Shown in pieces: positions 6,152 to 6,298 of a stretch of 6,298 bases of DNA. The notes beneath the pieces were generated by a model that was given only the letters and a program-made list of their open reading frames with translations, searched no databases and had not been told where the DNA came from. Source of the DNA: Desulfonatronum sp. (GTDB lineage: Bacteria > Desulfobacterota > Desulfovibrionia > Desulfovibrionales > Desulfonatronaceae); contig SKYX01000197.1 in NCBI GenBank assembly GCA_007127655.1, positions 1-6,298 of the forward strand, written 5' to 3'. Made by a program: the position numbers and the translations under genes. The first letter of the stretch is position 1. The number at the start of each line of letters is the position of its first letter.

Positions 6152-6189
6152 AGTGGTCAGTGATGAGTGGCTAGTGGCCAATGGCCAGT
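6152..6189. repeat. Degenerate 7-bp tandem repeat, consensus AGTGGCC
   Basis: Five consecutive heptads are AGTGGTC (6152), AGTGATG (6159), AGTGGCT (6166), AGTGGCC (6173) and AATGGCC (6180), followed by a partial AGT (6187-6189). The array abuts the right arm of the hairpin at 6151. Units differ from the consensus by zero to three bases, which suggests an old array. On the minus strand one frame reads TGHWPLATHH, the seven-residue-periodic type of peptide that such heptads create by chance. Confidence 0.7.
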
Positions 6190-6298
6190 AAAAACAATAT
6201 GTTGCCGGAAGTCCACAAGGCATTTGGTTTTGTCCAAAGGACTTTTTGCACTGACCTCTTTCAGAATCAACTCGATAGCCTGGGTGAAGAGCAATCCC
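6157..6298 (-). CDS. Possible C-terminal end of an unknown minus-strand gene entering from the right edge
   Basis: Reading leftward from the right edge, a frame is open for 46 codons and stops with TGA at 6159-6157. Its first part (LLFTQAIELILKEVSAKSP) looks like a plausible amphipathic helix. Its last ten residues (TGHWPLATHH) are encoded by the heptad repeat. I recognise no family. The opposite strand in the same codon phase is also open from ATG 6199 to the edge, so either could be a shadow of the other, or both chance. If real, this gene would be convergent with carD, and the hairpin and repeats would lie between the two 3' ends. Confidence 0.2.
   Translation of the reverse strand, partial: GLLFTQAIELILKEVSAKSPLDKTKCLVDFRQHIVFTGHWPLATHH
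6209..6247 (+). terminator. Terminator-like hairpin with T5 tail near the right edge
   Basis: AAGTCC (6209-6214) pairs with GGACTT (6239-6244). Inside, TTTGG (6223-6227) pairs with CCAAA (6234-6238) around TTTTGT, stacked directly on the outer right arm with an 8-nt bulge (6215-6222) on the left. T6243-T6247 give a short T-tract, part of which is used in the outer stem. The bulge and the moderate stem make this weak; if the minus-strand frame here is real, the fold is incidental. Confidence 0.3.

Larger units (their letters stand above)
6014..6298. other. 285-bp region without a recognised gene, rich in small repeats
   Basis: After carD there is a run of eight T (6058-6065) without a good hairpin in front of it, and an 8-bp palindrome GCCCGGGC (6081-6088). 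Then come a perfect hairpin (6120-6151), heptad repeats (6152-6189) and a terminator-like hairpin (6209-6247). No standard terminator for carD is obvious; 6120-6151 lacks a T-tract, so its role in termination is uncertain. Right-edge frames are open on both strands, and neither encodes anything I recognise. Confidence 0.6.

Overview
The window reads as ordinary housekeeping chromosome from a mid-GC, Gram-negative, sulfate-reducer-like deltaproteobacterium (Desulfovibrionales type). This placement is an inference from gene order (ispE, tRNA-Gln, prs, a two-domain bL25/Ctc gene, pth, then carD) and from the periplasmic HtrA protease. I cannot fix the genus. All clear genes lie on the plus strand.

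Layout. Bases 1-378 are the 3' end of a gene whose last domain is an invasin-like bacterial Ig fold. htrA (440-1849), a periplasmic DegP/DegQ-type serine protease with a signal peptide and two PDZ domains, follows 61 bp later and ends at a strong intrinsic terminator (1873-1907). A compact cluster then runs ispE (1950-2834), tRNA-Gln(UUG) (2862-2936), prs (2958-3911) and rplY/ctc (3937-4548), with gaps of 27, 21 and 25 bp, and closes at a second clear terminator (4558-4600). pth (4730-5353) comes after a 129-bp leader and has no Shine-Dalgarno sequence. carD (best start 5471, stop 6013) has its own spacer with a 16-bp perfect palindrome and a weak sigma-70-like promoter. The last 285 bp (6014-6298) hold no recognisable gene. 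They contain an 11-bp perfect hairpin, a degenerate 7-bp tandem repeat, a terminator-like hairpin and long-range inverted repeats, plus an open minus-strand frame running off the right edge.

How the genes fit together. ispE makes an isoprenoid precursor and prs makes PRPP for nucleotides, histidine and tryptophan. The tRNA, bL25 and Pth all serve translation: Pth recycles peptidyl-tRNA and bL25 binds 5S rRNA. CarD/CdnL binds RNA polymerase and stabilises open complexes, including at rRNA promoters in studied species. The cluster therefore looks growth-linked. The Ig-domain protein and HtrA form a separate envelope-related pair.

I see no CRISPR array, transposase, toxin-antitoxin pair or defence system. 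Nothing here supports a new multi-gene system. The least explained DNA is the repeat-rich right end.
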